Positions 50,438 through 58,320 of a DNA stretch of 64,000 nucleotides are shown here, one piece after another. The notes beneath the pieces were generated by a model. That model was not told the DNA's origin, ran no database searches, and saw only the letters and a program-made list of their open reading frames with translations. The DNA lies in the NCBI GenBank assembly GCA_029959365.1, contig JASCOA010000001.1:1-64000 (forward strand). Direction: 5' to 3'. The position numbers and the translations under genes are program-made. Source of the DNA: Microbacteriaceae bacterium PS02343 (lineage in GTDB: Bacteria; Actinomycetota; Actinomycetes; Actinomycetales; Microbacteriaceae). Numbering within the stretch: the stretch's first letter is position 1; each line of letters starts with the position of its first letter.

Positions 50438-51463
50438 ATGAAGGCACTCCAGTACCGCGCCATCGGCGGCCGTCCCGAGCTCGTCGAGATCGACAAGCCC
50501 GTCCCCGCACCCGGCCAGGTGCTCCTCAAGGTCACGGCCGCAGGCGCGTGCCACTCCGACGAGTTCATCATGGGCGCGTCGGCCGAGGACTACTACTTCA
50601 AGCCCCTGCCACTGACCCTCGGCCACGAGGTCGCCGGCACCGTCGAGCAGCTCGGCGACGGCGTCACGGGTCTCGAGCTCGGCGAGAGCGTCATCGTCTA
50701 CGGCCCGTGGGGCTGCGGCCGCTGCTACGCCTGCGCCAGCGGCGAGGAGCAGAACTGCGAGCAGGGCATGCGCGCGCCCGGCATCTTCAGCGACGGCGGC
50801 ATGGCCGAGTACATGCTCGTCGACGACGCGCGCCACCTGGTCTCGATCGGCGAGCTCGACCCCGTCGCCAACGTGTCGCTGACGGATGCGGCGCTCACCC
50901 CGTACCGCGCCATCAAGTCGGCGCTGCCGAGGCTCACCCCCGGCACGACCGCCGTGGTCATCGGCTCCGGCGGCCTCGGCCACGTGGCCATCCAGCTGCT
51001 CAAGGCGCTCACCGTCAGCACGGTCGTCGTGCTCGACGTCGCCGAGGACAAGCTCGAGTTCGCCCGCTCCGTCGGCGCCGACCACGCCTTCCTCTCCAAC
51101 CCCGACGCCATCCAGTCGGTGAAGGACATCACCCGCGGCCTCGGCGCCGACGCCGTGTTCGACTTCGTGGGCATCCAGCCGACCGCCGACCTCGCCGCGG
51201 GGCTCATCCGCACGGCCGGCTCGATCGTCGTCGTCGGCGTCGCGAAGGGCGCCGTGCCGATCGGGCAGACCACCGTGCCGCTCGACGTCAACGGCCGCGC
51301 GATCAACTGGGGCTCGCGCACCGAGCTCATGGAGGTCGTCGAGCTCGCCAAGCGCGGCGCGATCAGCATCCACACCGAGCGCTACACCCTCGACGAGGCC
51401 ACGCAGGCCTACGACAACCTGCACGCCGGCAAGGTGCGCGGCCGCGCCATCATCGTGCCGTAG
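50438..51463 (+). CDS. NAD-dependent zinc alcohol dehydrogenase
   Basis: This 341-residue enzyme has ACHSDEF for the catalytic zinc, GHEVAGTVEQLG, the Cys cluster CGRCYACASGEEQNC and the Rossmann IGSGGLGHVAIQ. It belongs to the bacterial AdhA/AdhP-like group acting on primary alcohols. GGAGGA stands 12 nt before ATG 50438. A 10-bp hairpin ends the transcript. Confidence 0.9.
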   Translation: MKALQYRAIGGRPELVEIDKPVPAPGQVLLKVTAAGACHSDEFIMGASAEDYYFKPLPLTLGHEVAGTVEQLGDGVTGLELGESVIVYGPWGCGRCYACASGEEQNCEQGMRAPGIFSDGGMAEYMLVDDARHLVSIGELDPVANVSLTDAALTPYRAIKSALPRLTPGTTAVVIGSGGLGHVAIQLLKALTVSTVVVLDVAEDKLEFARSVGADHAFLSNPDAIQSVKDITRGLGADAVFDFVGIQPTADLAAGLIRTAGSIVVVGVAKGAVPIGQTTVPLDVNGRAINWGSRTELMEVVELAKRGAISIHTERYTLDEATQAYDNLHAGKVRGRAIIVP

Positions 51464-51475
51464 TCCGAGGTCGCC

Positions 51476-51515
51476 AGGACGGCCCGGTCCCGCGTTCGCG
51501 GCGCTGGGCCGTCCT
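51476..51515 (+). terminator. hairpin terminator, 10-bp perfect stem
   Basis: Arms AGGACGGCCC (51476-51485) and GGGCCGTCCT (51506-51515) follow the alcohol dehydrogenase stop by 12 nt. The loop contains a further CGCG-TT-CGCG pairing. Confidence 0.65.
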
Positions 51516-51593
51516 GCGCGGTGAAGGGATGCGGGGCGCACGCCTGCAGCGGAACCGGGCTCGGGCGCATCCGCTCGGTGGCAGGATCGCGGC

Positions 51594-53435
51594 ATGAGCA
51601 TGATGGGGCCGGGCCCGAAGTCCCGGGTAGGCAGCATGGACTCCGATGCGCAGCGCGCCCGCAACGCCGAGGCGCCGCGGATCCCGCAGCTCGGGCACCG
51701 CATCGCCGAGCTCTTCCGGCCGCACCGCCTGGCGCTCGCCGGCATCATCGTGCTCGTGCTCGCAGGCGCGGGCCTGGCCGTGGTGCCGCCGCTGCTCACC
51801 GAGACGGTCTTCGACCAGGCGCTGTTCCCCGCCGAGGGCGGCCCGGTGCTCGGCCTGCTGCTCGAGCTCGTGCTGCTCATGATCGCGATCTACGTGGTCA
51901 CCGGTCTGCTGAGCGTGGCGCAGACCGCGCTCACCTCTCGCGTGGGCAACAAGGTCATGGGCGGCCTGCGGGTCTCGCTGTTCCAGCGGCTGCAGTCGCT
52001 CGAGCTCGGCTTCTTCACGCGTACCAAGACGGGCGTGATCCAGTCGCGGCTGCAGAACGACGTCGGCGGTGTCGCGAGCGTGCTCACCAACACCGTCTCG
52101 AGCGTCATCGGCAACGTCGTGACGGTGATCGCCTCGCTCGTCGCGATGCTGCTGCTCAGCTGGCAGCTCACGCTCATCGCGGTGATCGTGACGCCCATCC
52201 TCGCCCTCGCGCAGCGTCGTGTCGGCCAGGTGCGCGCCCGCATCGCCACCCGCACGCAGGAGTCGCTGTCGGAGATGACCGCGATCACGCAGGAGTCACT
52301 GAGCGTCTCGGGCGTGCTGCTCGCCAAGAGCTTCAACCGGCAGCAGGCCGAGACCGATCGCTACAGCGAGGCCAACGACCGCCAGGTGTCGCTACAGGTG
52401 CAGCAGGCGATGAGCGGCCAGTGGTTCTTCGCGATCGTCACGATCTTCCTCTCGGCGATCCCCGCGATCGTCTACCTCGTCTCCGGCTACCTGGTCACCG
52501 GCGGCACCGCCGACATCAGCGCCGGCACCATCGTGGCCTTCACGACCGTGCAGGCGCGGCTGCTCTTCCCGCTGCTCGGCCTCATGCGGGTCGCGCTCGA
52601 CCTGCAGACCTCGGGCGCCCTGTTCGCCCGCATCTTCGAGTACCTCGACCTGCGGCCCGCGATCGAGCAGCGAGCGGATGCGGCGAGCCTGCCCGAGGAC
52701 GGCCCGCTCGGCGTGCGCCTCGAGCAGGTCGCGTTCCGCTACCCCGGGCCGGGCGACGACGTGCTGCACGGCATCGACCTCGCGGTCGAGCCCGGCACCT
52801 TCGCCGCGTTCGTCGGCCCCTCCGGCGCCGGAAAGTCGACGATCGCCTCGCTGATCCCGCGCTTCTGGGACGTCACCGGGGGCCGCGTCGTCATCGGCGA
52901 CGCGGACGTGCGCGACCTGCGCCAGGAGTCGCTCATCGGCGCGATCGGCATCGTGAGCCAGGAGACCTACCTGTTCCACGCGACCATCGCCGAGAACCTG
53001 CGCTACGCGAAACCGGATGCGACCGACGCGGAGCTCGAGGCCGCGGCGCGGGCGGCCAGCATCCACGACACCATCGCGGCGTTCCCGGAGGGCTACGGCA
53101 CCGTGGTGGGCGAGCGCGGCTACCGGCTCTCCGGCGGCGAGCAGCAGCGCGTGGCGATCGCCCGGGTGCTGCTCAAGGACCCGCGCATCCTCGTGCTCGA
53201 CGAGGCCACGAGCGCGCTCGACAGCGTCAGCGAGCGCGTCGTGCAGGCCGCGCTCGACACCGCGGCCCACGGCCGCACGACCATCGCCATCGCGCACCGG
53301 CTCTCGACGGTCCAGCACGCCGACGCGATCTTCGTCGTCGAGCGCGGCCGCATCGTGGAGCGCGGCACGCACGAGCAGCTGCTCGCGGCCGGCGGGCTCT
53401 ACGCCCGCCTGCACCACGAGCAGGCTCAGGCGTAG
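51594..53435 (+). CDS. ABC exporter half-transporter (MsbA/LmrA type)
   Basis: This 613-residue protein has six membrane helices (about 43-330), then an ABC domain with Walker A GPSGAGKST, signature LSGGEQQRVAIA, Walker B LVLDEATSALD and H-loop IAHRLST. It acts as a homodimer or pairs with another half to export drugs, lipids or peptides. ATG 51594 has CAGGA upstream. The stop is 1 nt from the convergent DUF2945 stop. Confidence 0.9.
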   Translation: MSMMGPGPKSRVGSMDSDAQRARNAEAPRIPQLGHRIAELFRPHRLALAGIIVLVLAGAGLAVVPPLLTETVFDQALFPAEGGPVLGLLLELVLLMIAIYVVTGLLSVAQTALTSRVGNKVMGGLRVSLFQRLQSLELGFFTRTKTGVIQSRLQNDVGGVASVLTNTVSSVIGNVVTVIASLVAMLLLSWQLTLIAVIVTPILALAQRRVGQVRARIATRTQESLSEMTAITQESLSVSGVLLAKSFNRQQAETDRYSEANDRQVSLQVQQAMSGQWFFAIVTIFLSAIPAIVYLVSGYLVTGGTADISAGTIVAFTTVQARLLFPLLGLMRVALDLQTSGALFARIFEYLDLRPAIEQRADAASLPEDGPLGVRLEQVAFRYPGPGDDVLHGIDLAVEPGTFAAFVGPSGAGKSTIASLIPRFWDVTGGRVVIGDADVRDLRQESLIGAIGIVSQETYLFHATIAENLRYAKPDATDAELEAAARAASIHDTIAAFPEGYGTVVGERGYRLSGGEQQRVAIARVLLKDPRILVLDEATSALDSVSERVVQAALDTAAHGRTTIAIAHRLSTVQHADAIFVVERGRIVERGTHEQLLAAGGLYARLHHEQAQA

Positions 53436-53436
53436 C

Positions 53437-53649
53437 TCAGTCCTGCAGCCTGCGCAGCGACGACGGCTTGTGCGCCGCGTGCGCGCCGGTCTTCTCCGAC
53501 TCGACGACGAGCATCGGCTCGTCGTCGCTCGCGGTGAAGTCGTTACCCTCCAGCGAGAAGTCCTTCGTCTTCCGCTCGACCACCTTGCCCTGCGTCCGTC
53601 CCTGCGGCGTGCCCCAGGACACCCGATCGCCCACGCTGATGCTGCTCAT
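53437..53649 (-). CDS. DUF2945-type small protein
   Basis: This 70-residue protein contains GDRVSWGTPQGRTQGKVVERKTKDF and ends with PSSLRRL. The pattern fits DUF2945 (a Tudor-like fold) proteins found next to stress genes. The role is unknown. ATG 53649 has GGGG nearby. Its neighbour is convergent, so it is transcribed alone. Confidence 0.8.
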   Translation of the reverse strand: MSSISVGDRVSWGTPQGRTQGKVVERKTKDFSLEGNDFTASDDEPMLVVESEKTGAHAAHKPSSLRRLQD

Positions 53650-53782
53650 CGCCCCAGTGGAAGCGCGCACGCTGCGTCCGAGCGGGGGAGCGGATGCACG
53701 CGCGCCGTGAGCGGGCCGCCTGGCGACCGCGGGCGACGCACACTGCTGAGGCACCCATCCGCTCGTCCAGGAGACCACAGCC

Positions 53783-53878
53783 ATGCCCGACGCCCTGCTT
53801 CCCCAGCCCTCGCGCCCGTTCGAGGACACCCTCACGCAGCCGATCGACATGAGTGAGCTGCTCGCCGCACGCGACTGA
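53783..53878 (+). CDS. 31-residue candidate microprotein
   Basis: A short ORF with AGGAGA 8 nt before its ATG encodes MPDALLPQPSRPF followed by an acidic half and LLAARD. Third positions are almost all G or C, which supports translation. There is no hydrophobic segment. It lies between DUF2945 and an alcohol dehydrogenase, 7 nt before the convergent ADH stop. Function unknown; a chance ORF remains possible. Confidence 0.4.
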   Translation: MPDALLPQPSRPFEDTLTQPIDMSELLAARD

Positions 53879-53885
53879 CGCGCGC

Positions 53886-54989
53886 TCAACGCGGGCGCAC
53901 CCCGATGCGCACGTGCCCGCCGCCCGCCGCGGCGACCAGCGCGTCGTCGAGGTCCTCCAGCGGCTCCGTCGCCCCGACGAGCTCGGCGAGCGGGTACCGC
54001 ATCACGGCATCGTGCGCGAAGGCGATCGCCGCGGCGAGGTGCTGCGGCGCGTAGTTGTGCACCCCGGTGAGGGTGACGAGTCCGCGCACGATCCGCTCCG
54101 GGTCGACGGCCACGCTCGGTCCCGGCGAGACGCTGCCGATGAGCACGACCGCGCCGCCGAGATCGATCGCGGCGACGGCCGCTGCGACCGCCCGGGAGGC
54201 CCCGGAGGCCTCGAACCAGAGCTCCGGCGCCTCGAAGCCGAGCGCCTCGAGGGCCTCGCTGAGCTCGGCGACGCCCGTGCCGACGGCGTCCGCGGCGCCG
54301 AAGCGCAGCGACAGGCGACAACGGTCCTCGCTCGGGTCGACGACGACGACGGTCGCACCGGCGTCGCTCGCCATCGCGGCGAGCGTCAGACCGATGAGCC
54401 CGGCACCGCTGATCACGACCGCGCGACCGCGCAGGTGCGGGTGGGTGCGTCGCGCGGCATCGAGCGCCGCGGCGGCCGTCGCCGTGCCGCAGCTCAGCGG
54501 CGCGAGCACCTCGGCCGGCAGCTCGTCGCCGACCCGCGCTATGGCGGTGCCGGCCAGGAGGTGGGCGTGGGTGGCGAAGCCGCCGCCCAGCTGCCAGCGC
54601 GGCTCGGTGCGCTCGTGCCCGTACTTGCGCAGCCGCCGGCACTTCTGCGGCAGCCCGCCCCGGCAGCGGTCGCAGTCGGCGCAGGCGGCGAAGATCGACC
54701 AGACGACGCGGTCGCCGACCGCGACCTGCGCGCCGTCGAGCGCCGTCGGCGCCTCCGGGCCGAGCGCGACGACGCGGCCGACCTGCTCGTGGCCGAGCAC
54801 GGTCGGCACCGGGGTGGCTCGGTCGCCGCGGGTGGTGTGCACGTCGGAGCCGCAGATCGTGGCGAGCTCGATCTCGACGAGCACCTCGCCGGCGGCGAGC
54901 TCGACCGCGGCGACGGCCATGGGCTCGTGGGGTGCGCCGTCGCCGCGCCAGAGCATCGCGGTCGCGTCCACGTTCATCCGCTCGTTCAT
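53886..54989 (-). CDS. zinc alcohol dehydrogenase, phosphonate-catabolism-like
   Basis: This 367-residue medium-chain dehydrogenase has ICGSDVHT, GHEQVGRVVALG, the Cys cluster CADCDRCRGGLPQKC and LRKYGHE, then SGAGLIGLTLAAM. The GLPQKC/LRKYGHE block resembles the dehydrogenases named after phosphonate catabolism, but no phosphonate genes are near. ATG 54989 has GGAAGG 7 nt upstream; ATG 54977 is an alternative. It follows the EamA transporter by 26 nt on the same strand, so the two may import and oxidise one compound. Confidence 0.83.
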   Translation of the reverse strand: MNERMNVDATAMLWRGDGAPHEPMAVAAVELAAGEVLVEIELATICGSDVHTTRGDRATPVPTVLGHEQVGRVVALGPEAPTALDGAQVAVGDRVVWSIFAACADCDRCRGGLPQKCRRLRKYGHERTEPRWQLGGGFATHAHLLAGTAIARVGDELPAEVLAPLSCGTATAAAALDAARRTHPHLRGRAVVISGAGLIGLTLAAMASDAGATVVVVDPSEDRCRLSLRFGAADAVGTGVAELSEALEALGFEAPELWFEASGASRAVAAAVAAIDLGGAVVLIGSVSPGPSVAVDPERIVRGLVTLTGVHNYAPQHLAAAIAFAHDAVMRYPLAELVGATEPLEDLDDALVAAAGGGHVRIGVRPR

Positions 54990-55015
54990 CGACAGCCCTT
55001 CCGATCGCTCATCGC

Positions 55016-55879
55016 TCAACCGCCCAGCGCCACGAGCAGGACGCCGCTCGCCACGATCACCGCAGCCGCGACGCGCGCCCACGGGCGCCCCTCCGCCAGC
55101 ACGAAGCCGCCCCAGAGGCTCACCAGCACCACGCTGACCTCGCGCATCGGCGCGACGAGCGACACCGGCGCGATCTGCACCGCCGTGAGCACGAGGATGT
55201 ACGACAGCGGCGAGAGCGCCCCGAAGGCGAGGATGCGCGGCCAGTGATCGCGCAGGATCGGCGCGAACGACGCTCGCCGGCGCCACGAGATCGCCAGGTA
55301 GAGCACGACCTCGACCGCGGTGGTGCCGACCATCATGGCGACGGGCTGGATGCCCCACTCGCGCACCGAGAACGAGTCCCAGATCGTGTAGGTCGCGATG
55401 CCGACACCGGTCAGCACGCCCCAGATCACTCCGGCGCCGAGCCCCTTGGCGCCGGGTCGGCGGCCGATGAAGCCGACCGCGACGACGCCGAGGATCACGA
55501 TCGCGATGCCGAGCAGCGCGGTGCCGCTGGGCAGTTCGGCGAAGAGCAGGATCGCGCCGATCACGCTGAGCACCGGGCCGCTGCCGCGCGCCGTCGCGTA
55601 GACCGTCGAGAGGTCGGCGCGGGCGTAGCCGCCCTGCAGCACGAGCATGTAGGCGATGTGCAGCACGCCCGAGACGCCGATGCCGAGCGCGAAGGAGCCG
55701 AGGTCGGCCGCGCCGATGCCGCCCGTGAAGGGCACCACGGGCAGCCAGATGAGCGTGGCGGCGATGGCGGCCCAGAGCAGGAAGGGCGCGCCGAGCCTGC
55801 TGACGCCGTGCGCGAGCACGTTCCAGCCGGCGTGGGCGACGGCGGCGCCGAGGACGAGGAGGAGGGCGAGGGGTGACAT
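55016..55879 (-). CDS. EamA/DMT-family transporter
   Basis: This 287-residue protein has ten predicted helices in two EamA repeats (GAAVAHAGWNVLAHG near the start and GVLTGVGIATYTIWDSFSV in the second half). Members move amino acids or metabolites. Its start is 9 nt after TAGCGT, a nearly leaderless arrangement. It is first in a two-gene unit with the alcohol dehydrogenase. Confidence 0.87.
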   Translation of the reverse strand: MSPLALLLVLGAAVAHAGWNVLAHGVSRLGAPFLLWAAIAATLIWLPVVPFTGGIGAADLGSFALGIGVSGVLHIAYMLVLQGGYARADLSTVYATARGSGPVLSVIGAILLFAELPSGTALLGIAIVILGVVAVGFIGRRPGAKGLGAGVIWGVLTGVGIATYTIWDSFSVREWGIQPVAMMVGTTAVEVVLYLAISWRRRASFAPILRDHWPRILAFGALSPLSYILVLTAVQIAPVSLVAPMREVSVVLVSLWGGFVLAEGRPWARVAAAVIVASGVLLVALGG

Positions 55880-55955
55880 GCGCCGCCGACGCTAGGCCCC
55901 GCGCGTGAACGCCGAGTTGCCCGCATCTGTCGGCGCGTCGCGCCTCGCGCCGGGA

Positions 55956-55999
55956 GATGCGGGCGACGCGGCGAGCGGATGCGGGCGACTCGGCGAGCG
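55956..55999. repeat. 22-bp tandem repeat, two copies, with AGCGGATGC motifs
   Basis: GATGCGGGCGACGCGGCGAG plus CG is repeated directly with one change, and a third partial copy follows at 56000. Two AGCGGATGC motifs (55974, 55996) sit at the unit borders. The 55880-56063 gap otherwise holds only the clpB terminator. Confidence 0.7.
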
Positions 56000-56024
56000 G
56001 ATGCGCCTGCCGCGCACGCGGAAC

Positions 56025-56051
56025 GGCCGCCGCCCCCGAGGGGCGACGGCC
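56025..56051 (-). terminator. hairpin terminator of clpB
   Basis: GGCCG-c-CGCCCC (56025-56036) pairs with GGGGCG-a-CGGCC (56040-56051) with a single mismatch and a CGA loop, 12 nt after the clpB stop on the minus strand. Confidence 0.65.
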
Positions 56052-56063
56052 ATGCGTCGCGGA

Positions 56064-58220
56064 CTACTCCGCGGCGCTCGCGACGAGCAGCCCCGCACCC
56101 GACGGGTCGAGCTCGACCCGCACCGTGTCGCCGTCGCGCACCGTGCCGCTCAGCAGCGCGTTGGCGAGCCGGTCGTCGATCTGCTGCTGCATGAGGCGGC
56201 GCAGCGGGCGGGCGCCGTACGCGGGGTCGTAGCCGTGCTCGGCCAGCCAGCGCCGCGCATCCGGCGTCACCGCCAGCTCGAGGCGGCGGCCCTGCAGGCG
56301 CCGACCGAGACGGTCGATGTAGAGCTCGACGATCTGGCCGAGGTCGTCGATGCTCAGCGCGCTGAAGACCACGATGTCGTCGAGCCGGTTGAGGAACTCG
56401 GGCTTGAACGAGTCGCGCACCACCGACAGCACCGACGCCTCGCGCTGCTCCGAGGTGAGCCCCGGCTCGATGAGGAACTGGCTGCCGAGGTTCGAGGTGA
56501 GCACCAGGATCGTGTTGCGGAAGTCGACCGTGCGGCCCTGGCCGTCGGTGAGGCGGCCGTCGTCGAGCACCTGCAGCAGCGTGTCGAAGACCTCGGGGTG
56601 CGCCTTCTCGACCTCGTCGAGCAGGATCACCGAGTACGGGCGACGGCGCACGGCCTCGGTCAGCTGGCCGCCCTGCTCGTAGCCGACGTAGCCGGGCGGG
56701 GCGCCGATGAGCCGGGCCACCGAGTGCTTCTCGCCGTACTCGCTCATGTCGATGCGCACCATGGCGCGCTCGTCGTCGAAGAGGAACTCGGCGAGCGCCT
56801 TGGCCAGCTCGGTCTTGCCGACGCCCGTGGGCCCGAGGAACAGGAACGAGCCGGTGGGCCGGTCGGGGTCGGCGATGCCGGCCCGCGAGCGGCGCACGGC
56901 CTCGGCGACCGAGCGCACGGCGCGCTTCTGGCCGATGAGCCGGCGCCCCAGCTCGCCCTCCAGGTTCAGCAGCTTCTCGGTCTCGCCCTGGGTGAGGCGG
57001 TCGACCGGGATGCCGGTCCAGGCGGCCACGACGGCGGCGATGTCCTCGTCGGTGACCTGCTCGTTCACCATCCGCTCGCCCGGGTCGGTGCCGGCGCGCT
57101 CGGCCTCGGCCAGCTCGCGCTCGACCACGGGGATCTCGCCGTAGAGCAGCCGCGACGCGGTCTCGAGGTCGCCCTCGCGCTGGGCGCGCTCGGCCCGCAT
57201 GCGCAGGTCGTCGAGGATGCCCTTGAGGTCGCCGACGCGGTTGAGGGAGGCGCGCTCGGCCTCCCAGCGCTGCTGCAGCACGCCGAGCTCGGACTGCTTC
57301 GCGGCGAGGTCCTCGCGCAGCTTGGCGAGCCGGGCCTGCGAGGCGTCGTCCTTCTCGCGCTTGAGCGCGAGCTCCTCGAGCAGCAGCCGGTCGACCTGAC
57401 GCTTGAGCACGTCGATCTCGACGGGCGCCGAGTCGATCTCCATGCGCAGCCGGCTGCCGGCCTCGTCGATGAGGTCGATGGCCTTGTCGGGCAGCTGGCG
57501 GCCGGTGATGAAGCGGTGGGAGAGGGATGCGGCGGCCACGAGCGCCGTGTCGGCGATCGCGACCTTGTGGTGGGCCTCGTAGCGCTCCTTGAGTCCGCGC
57601 AGGATCGCCACGGTGTCCTCGACGCTGGGCTCGCCCACGTAGACCTGCTGGAAGCGGCGCTCGAGCGCGGCGTCCTTCTCGATGTACTCGCGGTACTCGT
57701 CGAGGGTGGTGGCGCCGATGAGGCGCAGCTCGCCGCGGGCGAGCATCGGCTTGAGCATGTTGGCCGCCGCGACGGAGCCCTCGCCGCCGCCGGCGCCCAT
57801 GAGCGTGTGCAGCTCGTCGATGAAGGTGATGACCTGCCCGTCGGACTTGTCGATCTCCTTGAGCACGTCCTTCAGCCGCTCCTCGAACTCGCCGCGGTAC
57901 TTCGCGCCGGCCACGAGGGCCGCGAGGTCGAGGCTGATGAGCCGCTTGTCCTTGAGCGAGTCGGCGACGTCGCCCGCGACGATGCGCTGGGCGAGGCCCT
58001 CCACTACGGCGGTCTTGCCGACGCCGGGCTCGCCGATCAGCACGGGGTTGTTCTTGGTGCGCCGGGTGAGCACCTGGCTGATGCGGCGGATCTCCGCGTC
58101 GCGCCCGATCACCGGGTCGAGCTTGCCCGAGCGGGCGATCGCGGTCAGGTCGACGCCGTACTTCTCCAGGGCGGACTTCTGCTTCTCCTGCGTGGAGGGG
58201 GCACCCTGCAGATTGGCCAT
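56064..58220 (-). CDS. clpB: ClpB-type disaggregase lacking the N-domain
   Basis: This 718-residue AAA+ protein has two nucleotide domains: Walker A GEPGVGKT near residue 65 with [21 protein letters not shown], the coiled-coil middle domain (about 260-380), and the second Walker A GPTGVGKT near 470 with [15 protein letters not shown]. It starts just before NBD1 ([11 protein letters not shown]), so the about 145-residue Clp N-domain of full-length ClpB is missing. ATG 58220 has AGGAGG at 5 nt; ATG 58223 is adjacent. It is controlled by a HAIR element. Middle-domain presence argues for ClpB rather than ClpC/A. Confidence 0.9.
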   Translation of the reverse strand: MANLQGAPSTQEKQKSALEKYGVDLTAIARSGKLDPVIGRDAEIRRISQVLTRRTKNNPVLIGEPGVGKTAVVEGLAQRIVAGDVADSLKDKRLISLDLAALVAGAKYRGEFEERLKDVLKEIDKSDGQVITFIDELHTLMGAGGGEGSVAAANMLKPMLARGELRLIGATTLDEYREYIEKDAALERRFQQVYVGEPSVEDTVAILRGLKERYEAHHKVAIADTALVAAASLSHRFITGRQLPDKAIDLIDEAGSRLRMEIDSAPVEIDVLKRQVDRLLLEELALKREKDDASQARLAKLREDLAAKQSELGVLQQRWEAERASLNRVGDLKGILDDLRMRAERAQREGDLETASRLLYGEIPVVERELAEAERAGTDPGERMVNEQVTDEDIAAVVAAWTGIPVDRLTQGETEKLLNLEGELGRRLIGQKRAVRSVAEAVRRSRAGIADPDRPTGSFLFLGPTGVGKTELAKALAEFLFDDERAMVRIDMSEYGEKHSVARLIGAPPGYVGYEQGGQLTEAVRRRPYSVILLDEVEKAHPEVFDTLLQVLDDGRLTDGQGRTVDFRNTILVLTSNLGSQFLIEPGLTSEQREASVLSVVRDSFKPEFLNRLDDIVVFSALSIDDLGQIVELYIDRLGRRLQGRRLELAVTPDARRWLAEHGYDPAYGARPLRRLMQQQIDDRLANALLSGTVRDGDTVRVELDPSGAGLLVASAAE

Positions 58221-58225
58221 CATGT

Positions 58226-58231
58226 CCTCCT
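58226..58231 (-). promoter_or_regulatory. ribosome binding site AGGAGG of clpB
   Basis: AGGAGG is 5 nt before ATG 58220 and only 2 nt before ATG 58223, so it favours the second ATG. Confidence 0.6.
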
Positions 58232-58235
58232 CGAA

Positions 58236-58263
58236 AGACTTGAGTTGTGGTGACTCAAGTCTA
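58236..58263 (-). promoter_or_regulatory. HAIR element (HspR operator) and -10 of clpB
   Basis: CTTGAGT-N7-ACTCAAG, the exact HspR-associated inverted repeat consensus, lies within 10-bp perfect arms (58236-58245 and 58253-58262). A -10 element TAGACT (58258-58263) overlaps one arm, so HspR would block RNA polymerase until heat or misfolded protein titrates its partner DnaK. The hspR gene is not in this window. Confidence 0.9.
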
Positions 58264-58320
58264 CGAACGGACGAGCGGATGCGCTACGAGCGGATGCACG
58301 CCCACGGCGAACGCGCGGTC

